A stretch of 64,000 nt of DNA from Emticicia sp043780375 (GTDB lineage Bacteria; Bacteroidota; Bacteroidia; Cytophagales; Spirosomataceae): positions 1 to 64,000 of the forward strand of contig NZ_JAYWCU010000120.1 of the NCBI RefSeq assembly GCF_043780375.1. The letters are read 5' to 3'. The notes beneath the pieces were generated by a model. That model saw only the letters and a program-made list of their open reading frames with translations, did no database searches and had not been told where the DNA came from. Of this stretch, positions 16,572-24,763 are shown piece after piece. Each line of letters opens with the position of its first letter. Positions within the stretch are counted from its first letter, which is position 1. Position numbers and translations under genes: made by a program.

Positions 16572-18755
16572 TTAGTATTCTACACCAAGAGATTTCAATG
16601 TTTCAAGGTTCAAATTTCCTGATGGAAGACTATTGTCTTTTTGGTATTTGATAATCGCTGCATTAGTACGTGGTCCAAGTACATTATCATCAGGGCCTGG
16701 GTCATATCCTTTAGCTCTTAATGATTTTTGGATAGCACGAACAGTAGCCGAAGTAATCTTGTTTCCACAAAGAATCTCAACCCAGTCGGCATAAGTACCA
16801 CTGCTTGTCATTGATATAGTAGTGTAAATACCATACTCTGCTGGAATTTCTCTTTCTGAAGTAGCTGAGGGAGTTTTTACAACGGTTTTAGTGATCGTAC
16901 GGTATTCAGCAGGAATCTCCCTTTCAGATGTTCCACCCACTGAAGCAACTACTTGCTTCGTAATGGTTTTGTATTCTGCTGGCAAGACAATTTCACGTGT
17001 TTGAGGCTGACTTGCTACTAAATATTTAGTAAGAGTACGGTATTCGGCAGGAACATCAAGTTCACGAACTTGTGGCCCACAACCACCATTACCAGCAACG
17101 ATGCCCTTAGCTCCCGCACCTGAGCCATCAGCACAAGAATATTTAGTACGAGTAGCATAAACCGCAGGAATGTTCATTTCACGAGTAGTAGCAGGAGCAA
17201 TCAATGATTGTTTCGCACGAGTAGCATACACTGCTGGCACTTCGATTTCTTTTACCTGAGCTGCTTGTGCAACTACTTGCTTAGTGATTATTTCATACTG
17301 AGCGGCCACGGGTGACTCTTTAGTTTGTGGTCCACGAGCAAGCACCTGCTTAGTGATAGTTTCATATTGAGCGGGAACTTCAATCTCTTTGTATTGAGCT
17401 GCTGAAGCAATCACTGTTTTAGTGATAGTGGCATATTGTGCCGAAGCCGAACCCTCTTTGAAAGCCTGTGCTGCTGTTAAACTTACCACTGGCTCTACAC
17501 CATCTAACATCATTTTTGTAATTGTTGCATATTGAGCTGCTGCTGCTATTTCACGAACCGACGCAGGTTGAGCAATTACTTGCTTGGTGATGGTTGCTGT
17601 TTGAGCAGGTATAATTGCTTCACTCACTCCCGCAGGTGTTTTCAATACTTGCTTGGATACAGTTTTATATTGAGCAGGAATCTCAACCAAACATAATTGT
17701 AAACAGTCGTCTGGATTGGCACTTAAACATGACGGGTCTAATTTACGTTTTTCATATTTTGTATATGCCTCACGAATTTTTACTTTCTCTGTTACTGTTT
17801 CATAAACTGGCGGGGTAACAGCCAACGTTCTAACAGGCTCTTTAATTATTATTGTTTCAGTAACAGTTTTGTAAGTTGCTGGAACAATTTCATAGCGTTT
17901 GGATGCTTCTTTTACTAATAATTGCTCGGATACAGCTTTATATTTTGGACGTTGTCCACCCGCAACTACTGGTGCTGCCTCACGAACTAAAACTTGCTCG
18001 GCAACAGTTTTGAATTGAGCAGGAACTACTTCGTAACGCTTGTAAGCTGGACGAACTTCTACTCGTTCTTGTACGGCTTTAAATTCGACTGTATTATCTA
18101 CAATCAAATTATTGTAAGCAGGTTTTACTAAGAATTGCTCCTTTATTGTTTTATAAACCGCAGGAATTACTTCAAAACGCTTTGAGGATTCTTTTACTAT
18201 AACTTGCTCGGTTTCAGTTTTGAACTGAGCAGGAATCACTTCTAATTTTTTGTAGCCTTCCCTTACTAAAACTTGCTCGGTAATTGCTTTCAAACAAGGC
18301 TCATTTACATTCTTTTTACCTGCACTCGTTGCTGCCAATGTCTGGTTACAACCAACAATTTCATAACGCTTGTAAGCAGGACGAGTTTCTATTTGCTCAG
18401 AAACTGATTTATAAGACCCAGAACCTGGAATTAACTCTATTCTCTTGCCTGATTCTTTAATCATCATCTGCTCTGTTAATGTTTTGTAAGCAGATGCCGA
18501 TGCTTGCAACATTTTGCTCCCCTCTTTAATCATTACTTTCTCAGTAACTGTGCCAAGCTCTGGTGATGATGCAGCAAGTATTTTACTACCTTCTTTCGCT
18601 ACATACTGCTCAGTACGGGTAGTAAATTGTGCTGGTTTTAAACATTTAGCGTAGCATTTGCCAGGAACAGCATTTGGTGGCAGATCGCTCTGTGCCATAG
18701 CAAGCCCAGAAGCCAACATAACTGCTGACAGCATCAAAAAGAAATTCTTCATCAT
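16572..18755 (-). CDS. Secreted 24-unit repeat protein with C-terminal peptidoglycan-binding domain
   Basis: 727 residues with signal peptide (FFLMLSAVMLASGLAMAQ). About 24 tandem units of roughly 22-25 residues follow, each opening PA.YKT(V/I)T. Units 1-12 continue EQVLVREGYKKLEVI or similar (EQ/EK type). Units 13-23 continue KQVVA.PA..REIE(I/V) (TKQ type). Cys-containing insertions sit in units 4, 12 and 20. Residues about 665-727 are a peptidoglycan-binding domain (TVRAIQKSLRAKGYDPGP...LGPRTNAAIIKYQKDNSLP). The protein is presumably an elongated beta-rich periplasmic or surface rod anchored to the wall. I know similar repeats in Bacteroidota but no function. Monocistronic, with 441 nt of gene-free DNA upstream. 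Confidence 0.75.
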   Translation of the reverse strand: MMKNFFLMLSAVMLASGLAMAQSDLPPNAVPGKCYAKCLKPAQFTTRTEQYVAKEGSKILAASSPELGTVTEKVMIKEGSKMLQASASAYKTLTEQMMIKESGKRIELIPGSGSYKSVSEQIETRPAYKRYEIVGCNQTLAATSAGKKNVNEPCLKAITEQVLVREGYKKLEVIPAQFKTETEQVIVKESSKRFEVIPAVYKTIKEQFLVKPAYNNLIVDNTVEFKAVQERVEVRPAYKRYEVVPAQFKTVAEQVLVREAAPVVAGGQRPKYKAVSEQLLVKEASKRYEIVPATYKTVTETIIIKEPVRTLAVTPPVYETVTEKVKIREAYTKYEKRKLDPSCLSANPDDCLQLCLVEIPAQYKTVSKQVLKTPAGVSEAIIPAQTATITKQVIAQPASVREIAAAAQYATITKMMLDGVEPVVSLTAAQAFKEGSASAQYATITKTVIASAAQYKEIEVPAQYETITKQVLARGPQTKESPVAAQYEIITKQVVAQAAQVKEIEVPAVYATRAKQSLIAPATTREMNIPAVYATRTKYSCADGSGAGAKGIVAGNGGCGPQVRELDVPAEYRTLTKYLVASQPQTREIVLPAEYKTITKQVVASVGGTSEREIPAEYRTITKTVVKTPSATSEREIPAEYGIYTTISMTSSGTYADWVEILCGNKITSATVRAIQKSLRAKGYDPGPDDNVLGPRTNAAIIKYQKDNSLPSGNLNLETLKSLGVEY

Positions 18756-19196
18756 TTGTTTTTGGGGTTTAAGTAAAAATCCTGTTTTTTTCCTGTTTTA
18801 TTAATTATATAATACTCATTTTTAGCTACATTTTGTGAGTGTCATGCTGTACAGACGCTGCTAATACGATACCTTTACTCATAATCATTCCATCAGTCTA
18901 TATTCAGACGCTACGATACAGCACAAGTAACAAAACAAGATGGAGGTTTTTTGAGAATTTTATAGATTCACAATGACACTAAAATTATTTAAAATGATTT
19001 TGTGAAAAATTTTAAATTTTCATGTCCTTGTATTAAGAAAGGATATTTATACGACAGCAAGGAAAGATAGTTTTTTTCTTTTTAGACGACAATACTAATA
19101 AAAAAATTCTGTAAACTAAAAAATATCATAGTATTTTTTCAAATTCACAAAATATTTGACGTAATCTGCTTATACTTAGCAAAGAATATATTTAGT
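18756..19196. other. 441-nt gap between divergent genes, no gene seen
   Basis: AT-rich. It has two CAGACGCT direct repeats (18851 and 18905 regions) framed by TGCTGTA and TACAGCA. A minus-strand reading frame of 20 codons beginning MIMSKGIVLAAS is too short to call. Promoters for both flanking genes must lie here but no clear TAnnTTTG was found. Confidence 0.4.
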
Positions 19197-19985
19197 ATGA
19201 AAATTTCTATTATTGGGTCAGGAAATGTAGGTTCGCATTTAAGTATCGCATTCGAAAATCATCACCATCAAATTTATGAAGTTTTTAGTCGGCAAAAATC
19301 CAAAGCATCGCATTTGGCTTCAACGCTTTACCAAGCAGCAACTAAAACTGACCTTGATTTTTCGAAAAGCAAAGCCGAATTATTCATTTTAGCTGTTTCG
19401 GATGATGCTATGATCGAAGTTTGTGCAAAGTTAATTTTACCCGAAAATGCCATTTTAGCACATACATCTGGTGGCACATCGCTAGAAGATTTACAAAAAC
19501 TGATGCTCATTCACCACGATTTACCAGTAAAATGTGCCGTATTTTACCCATTGATGACTTTTACAGCAGGAAAAAAGTTAGATTTGAAAGACGTGCCTTT
19601 CTGTATAGAATCCCATGACGAGGAAACTGAACAAAAATTAGTTGGAATTGCCCAAGAACTAAGTAATGTGGTTTATTTGATAAGTTCGGAAGAACGAAAA
19701 GCACTTCACGTAGCGGCAGTTTTTGCTTGTAATTTTACCAATCATTTGTTGGCATTGGCAAAAGGAATTACCGATAGTGAAGATTTAGAATTTGATTTGT
19801 TGAAACCTCTTATTCGAGAAACATTTAGAAAGGCATTGGCTACCGAAAACCCTGCTGATGTACAAACTGGGCCTGCCATCAGAGGTGATGAAACAACCAT
19901 TAATCGGCATTTAGATTACCTGAAAGAAGATGAGAATTTGGTGGAGATTTATGAAATAATGACCGAAAGTATTCAAAATATTTAG
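19197..19985 (+). CDS. Rossmann-fold oxidoreductase with DUF2520 domain
   Basis: 262 residues. The N-terminal NAD(P)-binding half begins MKISIIGSGNVGSHLSIAF and contains ELFILAVSDDAMIEVC. The C-terminal half is the helical DUF2520 domain (CAVFYPLMTFTAGKKLDLKDVPFCIES, AVFACNFTNHLLALA, GPAIRGDETTINRHLDYL). The architecture resembles 6-phosphogluconate/ketopantoate reductase-type enzymes, but no substrate is known. Cytosolic. It converges on the aldolase gene across a shared hairpin terminator. Confidence 0.88.
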   Translation: MKISIIGSGNVGSHLSIAFENHHHQIYEVFSRQKSKASHLASTLYQAATKTDLDFSKSKAELFILAVSDDAMIEVCAKLILPENAILAHTSGGTSLEDLQKLMLIHHDLPVKCAVFYPLMTFTAGKKLDLKDVPFCIESHDEETEQKLVGIAQELSNVVYLISSEERKALHVAAVFACNFTNHLLALAKGITDSEDLEFDLLKPLIRETFRKALATENPADVQTGPAIRGDETTINRHLDYLKEDENLVEIYEIMTESIQNI

Positions 19986-20010
19986 TCTACGGGCTATATT
20001 AAAACAAAAA

Positions 20011-20046
20011 AATCCTGTAAGGTTTAAACTAAAACCTTACAGGATT
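20011..20046. terminator. Bidirectional terminator between the DUF2520 gene and fbaA
   Basis: AATCCTGTAAGGTTT (20011-20025) and AAACCTTACAGGATT (20032-20046) form a 15-bp perfect stem with a 6-nt loop, with A-rich sequence on both sides. Confidence 0.8.
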
Positions 20047-20067
20047 CTAAAAAAACATAATGCTTGA

Positions 20068-21165
20068 TTAAATCAAACCTTCGTTACGATTGATACAGTC
20101 TAAATCTTCAAACGCCACTTTCAAGCGAGCAATCATATTTTCTTCACCTTTGCGTAACCATACACGAGGATCGTAATATTTTTTGTTTGGAGAATCTTCG
20201 CCATCTGGACTTCCCAATTGCGATTGAAGATACCCTTCTTTTTCTTTATAGTATTTCAAGATGCCTTCCCAAGTTGACCACTGAACGTCAGTATCAATAT
20301 TCATTTTTACGGCACCGTATTTAATAGCTTCTCTGATTTCTGCACGTGAGCTACCTGAGCCACCATGAAATACAAAGTTTACTGGTAAATTGCCCGTTCC
20401 GAATTTTTCTTGGATATAATCTTGTGAATTTTTCAAGATAATTGGCGACAATTTAACATTGCCTGGCTTATAAACACCGTGTACGTTTCCGAATGCTGCT
20501 GCAATGGTGAAATTTGGAGAGATTTTACCCAATTCTTCGTAAGCATAAGCTACTTCCGAAGGTTGTGTATAAAGTTTCGAGCTATCAACGTCTGTGTTAT
20601 CAACACCATCTTCTTCTCCACCTGTTACGCCCAATTCTATTTCGAGAGTCATGCCCATTTTCGCCATTCTCTCCAAATATTTTGCACATATCTCGATATT
20701 TTCTTCTAATGGCTCTTCCGACAAATCAATCATGTGTGAGCTAAATAATGGCTTACCATGTTGAGCATAGAATTTTTCACCAGCATCTAATAAACCATCT
20801 ATCCAAGGCAATAATTTTTTAGCACAATGATCAGTATGAAGCACAACTGGAATTCCATACATTTCGGCAATTTGATGCACGTGCATTGCTCCCGACACCG
20901 CTCCTGCAATGGCTGCTTCTTGGTTTTTATTAGGCAAACTTTTACCTGCATAAAATATAGCACCACCATTTGAAAACTGAATAATAACTGGTGAATTTAC
21001 GGCTTTGGCAGCTTCCATTACGGCATTAACCGAGTTAGTACCAACAACATTCACCGCAGGAAGTGCATAATCATTTTCGTTTGCATGGCGTAACAAAGCA
21101 TTCAATGCTTCACCTGTAACTACGCCTGACTTAATCAAAGCAGGATTATCTGGAAATTGACTCAT
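20068..21165 (-). CDS. fbaA: Fructose-bisphosphate aldolase, class II
   Basis: A 365-residue zinc aldolase of glycolysis and gluconeogenesis. Zinc-binding motif VVLHTDHCAKKLLPW, then MTLEIELGVTGGEEDGVDN, FGNVHGVYKPGNV, NFVFHGGSGSS and GAVKMNIDTDVQWSTWEG. The length and the YYDPRVWLRKGEENM tail are those of the E. coli FbaA type (class IIA). Cytosolic. Single gene. The ATG at 21165 gives the usual N-terminus. Confidence 0.96.
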   Translation of the reverse strand: MSQFPDNPALIKSGVVTGEALNALLRHANENDYALPAVNVVGTNSVNAVMEAAKAVNSPVIIQFSNGGAIFYAGKSLPNKNQEAAIAGAVSGAMHVHQIAEMYGIPVVLHTDHCAKKLLPWIDGLLDAGEKFYAQHGKPLFSSHMIDLSEEPLEENIEICAKYLERMAKMGMTLEIELGVTGGEEDGVDNTDVDSSKLYTQPSEVAYAYEELGKISPNFTIAAAFGNVHGVYKPGNVKLSPIILKNSQDYIQEKFGTGNLPVNFVFHGGSGSSRAEIREAIKYGAVKMNIDTDVQWSTWEGILKYYKEKEGYLQSQLGSPDGEDSPNKKYYDPRVWLRKGEENMIARLKVAFEDLDCINRNEGLI

Positions 21166-21300
21166 AAGTAAGGTTTTTGAATTTTAATAAGAAAAAATGT
21201 TATTATAATTGTAGATGAAGCCTAAATAAGGAAATATGATGCAAATTAAGGGTTTTTAGATAAAATATTGCTTTTTTTGGATTAAAAAGTATTCTGTTTC

Positions 21301-22215
21301 TTATTTTCCATCATACATTGCCTGAATATCGGCTGGTACTTCAATGTCTTTCAAGTTTGTTTTTTTCTTATCGGTCATTCTCCAGCGATGCAGCCAAGAG
21401 AAACCATTGCTTGTAATCACATGCTCCGAACGCTCATAAATTTCATCTTGCAAAGCTTCCTTTAAAGTAATAAATGTATAGCCTCGTTTTCTCATTATGC
21501 CAATCAATTCATTGAAATAATCAGTATTAAGGGCATTAGCATGACACAAAAAGACATGTTTGATTGGACGACCAACAACTTCTTGCGTGAGTTTTTCGTA
21601 ATACTCAAAATAGTTTTCGGTGTGCTTTAAGTATTTTTCTGCCACACTTTTCATCAAATCTTTATTGTTGGCTTTCATGGCATCCATATATACTTTGTTG
21701 AAAAGCCAATCATCGGCATCAATCGTTACGGGTGCATTTTGGTAGCCTTTTTTCTTCAAAAAAGATTGAAAACCGTATTTTTTTAGGCTATCTGACCCAG
21801 TATGTAAAAATGGATAGCGAAAATATCGCTCAGTCTGATCGTATTTTTGCTTGATTTTTTCGGTAATGATTTCACCTTTGAGCGTTTCAGCCTCAAAATC
21901 TTCCAACGATAGTTTACTGAAAGATGGGTGTGAAAATGTATGATTTCCTAATTGCTGTCCGTTTACCAACCAAGCATCTAACAAAGCTATTCTCTCATCA
22001 ATTTCTCCGAATTTATACACCGAATTTTCGTTTACGAATCCTACAGTTTTAAGGTTTTGCTGCTTCATTTTACTGAGCAATTTAGTTGTAGATTCTTGGG
22101 CATGCTTAAGCGAAAGTTCCTGCACAAATGGTAAATCATCAACCGTGATAGCGATTTGTTTTTGGGCTTTTGTGGCAAAAGTTATGAGTATTAGAAATAG
22201 AAAAGAGAGTCGCAT
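21301..22215 (-). CDS. Exported polysaccharide deacetylase
   Basis: 304 residues with signal peptide MRLSFLFLILITFATKAQ. NodB-fold motifs: IAITVDDLP (Asp26/Asp27, general base and metal), GNHTFSHPSF (metal-binding H-x3-H) and RYFRYPFLH (R-x-P-F). The C-terminal part (HVFLCHANALNTDYFNELIGIMRKRGYTFITLKEAL) is also typical. It probably removes acetyl groups from a glycan in the periplasm; the substrate is unknown. The SGNH hydrolase gene lies 100 nt upstream on the same strand, so the two may be cotranscribed across the inverted repeat between them. Confidence 0.88.
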   Translation of the reverse strand: MRLSFLFLILITFATKAQKQIAITVDDLPFVQELSLKHAQESTTKLLSKMKQQNLKTVGFVNENSVYKFGEIDERIALLDAWLVNGQQLGNHTFSHPSFSKLSLEDFEAETLKGEIITEKIKQKYDQTERYFRYPFLHTGSDSLKKYGFQSFLKKKGYQNAPVTIDADDWLFNKVYMDAMKANNKDLMKSVAEKYLKHTENYFEYYEKLTQEVVGRPIKHVFLCHANALNTDYFNELIGIMRKRGYTFITLKEALQDEIYERSEHVITSNGFSWLHRWRMTDKKKTNLKDIEVPADIQAMYDGK

Positions 22216-22244
22216 TTGTTTTTGGTTTTACCGAGCGTCGTGTG

Positions 22245-22296
22245 CCACAAAGTACACTGTGATTTTCACAGGGTTTCTGTCAGTGTAACTTTGTGG
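22245..22296. repeat. Inverted repeat between SGNH hydrolase and deacetylase genes
   Basis: CCACAAAGTACACTG (22245-22259) and CAGTGTAACTTTGTGG (22281-22296) form a stem with one bulge. An inner CTGTGATTTTCACAG lies between them. TCTCCGTGGTGA follows. Sequences of the type TTTGTGGTCTCCGTGGTGA are frequent intergenic repeats in this phylum (recollection). Confidence 0.55.
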
Positions 22297-22315
22297 TCTC
22301 CGTGGTGAGAAAAAA

Positions 22316-22990
22316 TTACTTAATCACTGCTTTCATCATCAAATCGGCTACAAACTGATTGCCAGTTTCGTTAAGATGCACACGGTCGGTGGTCAAAATT
22401 CCTGATTCTTTGTTAGTGGGGTTATTTTTAAGATTATGGGCTTGAAATTCTTTTCTTAAATCAATCAATGGACAATCGAACTTTGAGGAAATGGTACGAA
22501 TAATATTTGAATAATGATTCATGTCGCCATCTTGTTGATTGCTATTATCGATGCGTTCGCCAATAGAAGCTGGCGTACAACAAATAACTTTAATGCCTTG
22601 CGATTGTAGTTTTTTGATGATTGCCGTATAAAAATTACTAAACTTATCGGCATCAGTACCTGTGCCTGAGCTTGCTTTATGCCAAACGTCATTGACACCA
22701 ATATAAATAATGACAACATCGGGTTTTTGCGAAAGTACGTCATCTTCCATACGAAGAAATAAATCATATACTTTGTTGCCGCCGATACCCGCACCAATCA
22801 ACTGATATTTGTCTTTAATGCCTTGTTTTTCGAGCATTTCTTTCATTTTGGTAATGTATCCACCTGGATTTACGCCCGCTTGTGTGATGGAATCACCGAA
22901 GAAAATAATTTTAGTTGGTTTGTCTTGTTTTAAAGAAAACATAGAAAGTGAAAATAGAACAATGATTAGGGTTTTGAAAGTGTTTTTCAT
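22316..22990 (-). CDS. Exported SGNH/GDSL hydrolase
   Basis: 224 residues. A hydrophobic signal (FKTLIIVLFSLSMFSLK) precedes block I FFGDSITQAG (nucleophile Ser34). Block II is IGAGIGGNKV, block III IIYIGVNDVWH, and block V DRVHLNETGNQF with the catalytic Asp/His. Such enzymes are esterases, often deacetylating carbohydrates, which fits the neighbouring polysaccharide deacetylase. The substrate is inferred only from context. Confidence 0.87.
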   Translation of the reverse strand: MKNTFKTLIIVLFSLSMFSLKQDKPTKIIFFGDSITQAGVNPGGYITKMKEMLEKQGIKDKYQLIGAGIGGNKVYDLFLRMEDDVLSQKPDVVIIYIGVNDVWHKASSGTGTDADKFSNFYTAIIKKLQSQGIKVICCTPASIGERIDNSNQQDGDMNHYSNIIRTISSKFDCPLIDLRKEFQAHNLKNNPTNKESGILTTDRVHLNETGNQFVADLMMKAVIK

Positions 22991-23169
22991 TTAGATATAA
23001 TTGGTTGAATATGATTTTACGAAAGTAAAAAGATATTATCAGAAAACAAAAACAGCGTTGCAGAATAATACCACAACGCTGTCCATAATCCCCTAAACTA
23101 AATACTAATGATTTTTTATTTTAACGAGGTTTTAGGGTTTATAGCATAAACCCTAAAACCCTACTTATA

Positions 23170-23589
23170 TTATTTAACCACAACCGTGCGATAGTCGGCT
23201 GGTGTTGGTTGGTGCGTCGCTAAATTTACTTCTTTCGTAATTGTTTCTTTTCCATTGGTAATTTCAAAGCGATATTTGCCATCTGCCAAACCTGTTAAGT
23301 CAAATTTCTTTGAAAATTTAATCATTTTTTTACCAATAAATTCGGTATAAATGGTTTCATTTTTTTCATTTTTTAGGCTAACCTCTACAGTATTTCCTTT
23401 CAATTTTTCAACCATCACGTTTACTTTCATCGAATTTACGATACGATACATGCCTACGTCAAACGATTTGTTAGCATCTAATTTTGAGCCAATTGGCTCA
23501 GTTGCCAATACCGTTGAGAAAGTAAAGATTCCAGCTACGAGAGCTACTGCGAATTTTTTAAGCGGAGAGCCGCCCTGTGTCTTTTTCAT
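23170..23589 (-). CDS. Small secreted protein, tandem paralogue A
   Basis: 139 residues with a signal peptide (LKKFAVALVAGIFTFSTVLA). The mature part is a short beta-sandwich-like sequence: FDVGMYRIVNSMKVNVMVEK, VEVSLKNEKNETIYTEFIGKK, FDLTGLADGKYRFEITNGKETITKEV. The last strand pattern resembles T9SS C-terminal domains (GKY.FEI..GK....K). It is a clear paralogue of the gene just upstream (NVGMY, EIGKK/RIGKK, YFIEITNGEHIITKE). The frame opens at a TTG 24 nt upstream, but the ATG at 23589 follows a conserved hairpin leader and starts the signal peptide. Function unknown. Confidence 0.75.
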   Translation of the reverse strand: MKKTQGGSPLKKFAVALVAGIFTFSTVLATEPIGSKLDANKSFDVGMYRIVNSMKVNVMVEKLKGNTVEVSLKNEKNETIYTEFIGKKMIKFSKKFDLTGLADGKYRFEITNGKETITKEVNLATHQPTPADYRTVVVK

Positions 23590-23599
23590 AATTTTGTGA

Positions 23600-23611
23600 G
23601 CGGCGAACCGC
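23600..23611 (-). promoter_or_regulatory. UUCG-tetraloop hairpin in the leader of paralogue A
   Basis: GCGG-TTCG-CCGC on the minus strand, 10 nt before the ATG. The same block precedes paralogue B with one change (C to T) that turns a G-C pair into G-U. About 45 nt around it are nearly identical in both genes. Confidence 0.5.
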
Positions 23612-23719
23612 AAGTTTGAATGTTTTAAAGTTTTATAGCTTTTCGATTATAAGATGTGTTGTGCGAACGATGCGTTTCAAATTTTAGCGTAATCGGTCAT
23701 ATTTCTTGATGAGTGGTTT

Positions 23720-24121
23720 TTAGTAGCTCAATGTACTTATACCTTTTATGATTTCTTTGGTGATGATATGTTCGCCATTAGTGATTTCGATAAAATATCT
23801 TCCTGCCGCAACAGTGCTGAAATCGAAACGGAAATTATAGCCCGTCAATTTCTTTCCAATTCTTTCTTCGTTCAATACTGTACCTTTTTCGTCCATTAAT
23901 TTGACGGTTGCCATTTTTCCTGCATCTTTAGTTAAAGCCATGTTCAATTTCATTGAATTTGCTTTACCAGATTCGTACATACCTACATTTAAGTTACTAC
24001 TTTTGTACTCAAGCATTGTGCTTGAATTTGTGTTTTCAGTTCTTCTATCTTCTGCGTTTGCATTGAAGAATACTGTTGTTGCTAATAAAGCGATGGCGAT
24101 TGTTGATTTTAATGTTTTCAT
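23720..24121 (-). CDS. Small secreted protein, tandem paralogue B
   Basis: 133 residues with signal peptide MKTLKSTIAIALLATTVFFNANA. The mature part aligns with paralogue A through most of its length: LNVGMYESGKANSMKLNMAL, VKLMDEKGTVLNEERIGKKL, FDFSTVAAGRYFIEITNGE and ITKEI. It probably folds as a single beta-sandwich domain. The two genes are separated by 130 nt and share their leader, so they arose by local duplication and may be expressed alike. Function unknown; an extracellular or periplasmic structural role is only a guess. Confidence 0.72.
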   Translation of the reverse strand: MKTLKSTIAIALLATTVFFNANAEDRRTENTNSSTMLEYKSSNLNVGMYESGKANSMKLNMALTKDAGKMATVKLMDEKGTVLNEERIGKKLTGYNFRFDFSTVAAGRYFIEITNGEHIITKEIIKGISTLSY

Positions 24122-24131
24122 AATTTTGTGA

Positions 24132-24143
24132 GCGACGAACCGC
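24132..24143 (-). promoter_or_regulatory. UUCG-tetraloop hairpin in the leader of paralogue B
   Basis: GCGG-TTCG-TCGC on the minus strand, again 10 nt before the ATG. The pairing equals that of paralogue A with one G-C pair replaced by G-U. Confidence 0.5.
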
Positions 24144-24763
24144 AAGTTTTAAATGTTTTTTGCTTTTTCTTAATTGTTTTTTTTGATGATTCAAATTAAG
24201 CGACTTCAATTAGACTCAAGAAACATAAGTGATAAACTGAACAATCTATGTTGTTATAAAGCTCTCTTTCTATGTAATTCTGCTTTTGCAATTCTAATTT
24301 TTGTCTGCCTTGTTTGACGATTCAAATGTATGGGTAAAACTTGGTACTATGTAATGCAAACTACTCAAATGGTTATTTTAAAAGGACAAACGGTAATTAG
24401 ATTTGATGACCATAAATCGCCTTTCAACAAAATATAATTTTCTTTTACTATCACTATTAATACTATACATGAGTATTTCCGAATAATATTTTGTTTTAAC
24501 TCTAATTTTAATCAAACCTATAATTTTATATATGACAAACTCGTGCCAAAAAATATTAAAACTTGTTAAAAAACACACAACTAACTGATTACCAACTATT
24601 TATATGCAATTCATTAAATGAAAGAAAATATGTTTAGTCGAAAAATTGTCCACTTTCGTACATTTTAAAGTCATTTTCGTACACTATTTTATTAAGATTC
24701 ATAAAACTTTATTAAATTTGGGCAGCACTCCGCTGAAATTTAAAATCAACCTTTTTAACTGAG
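24144..24763. other. 620-nt divergent gap with candidate regulatory sites
   Basis: Very AT-rich. The only longer frame (minus strand, about 24378-24578) is low-complexity and not convincing. Near the right end are two TTTCGTACA direct repeats (24654-24662 and 24675-24683) and a TAAATTTG (24713-24720), the -7 element expected for the DUF1080 gene. Confidence 0.45.
24654..24683 (+). promoter_or_regulatory. Paired TTTCGTACA sites upstream of the DUF1080 gene
   Basis: Two identical 9-mers start 21 bp apart, two helical turns, both on the same DNA face. They end 29 bp before the -7 element TAAATTTG. This is the geometry of an activator that binds as a tandem dimer just upstream of -35/-33. The regulator is not identified. 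Confidence 0.4.

Noticed and set aside
18840..18930. CAGACGCT direct repeats and TGCTGTA/TACAGCA arms as a possible CRISPR or att site
   Set aside because: Only two short copies, irregular spacing, no cas or integrase gene.
24378..24578. 66-codon minus-strand frame in the gap before the DUF1080 gene
   Set aside because: Low-complexity AT-rich sequence with no start context, no family resemblance and no conserved pattern.
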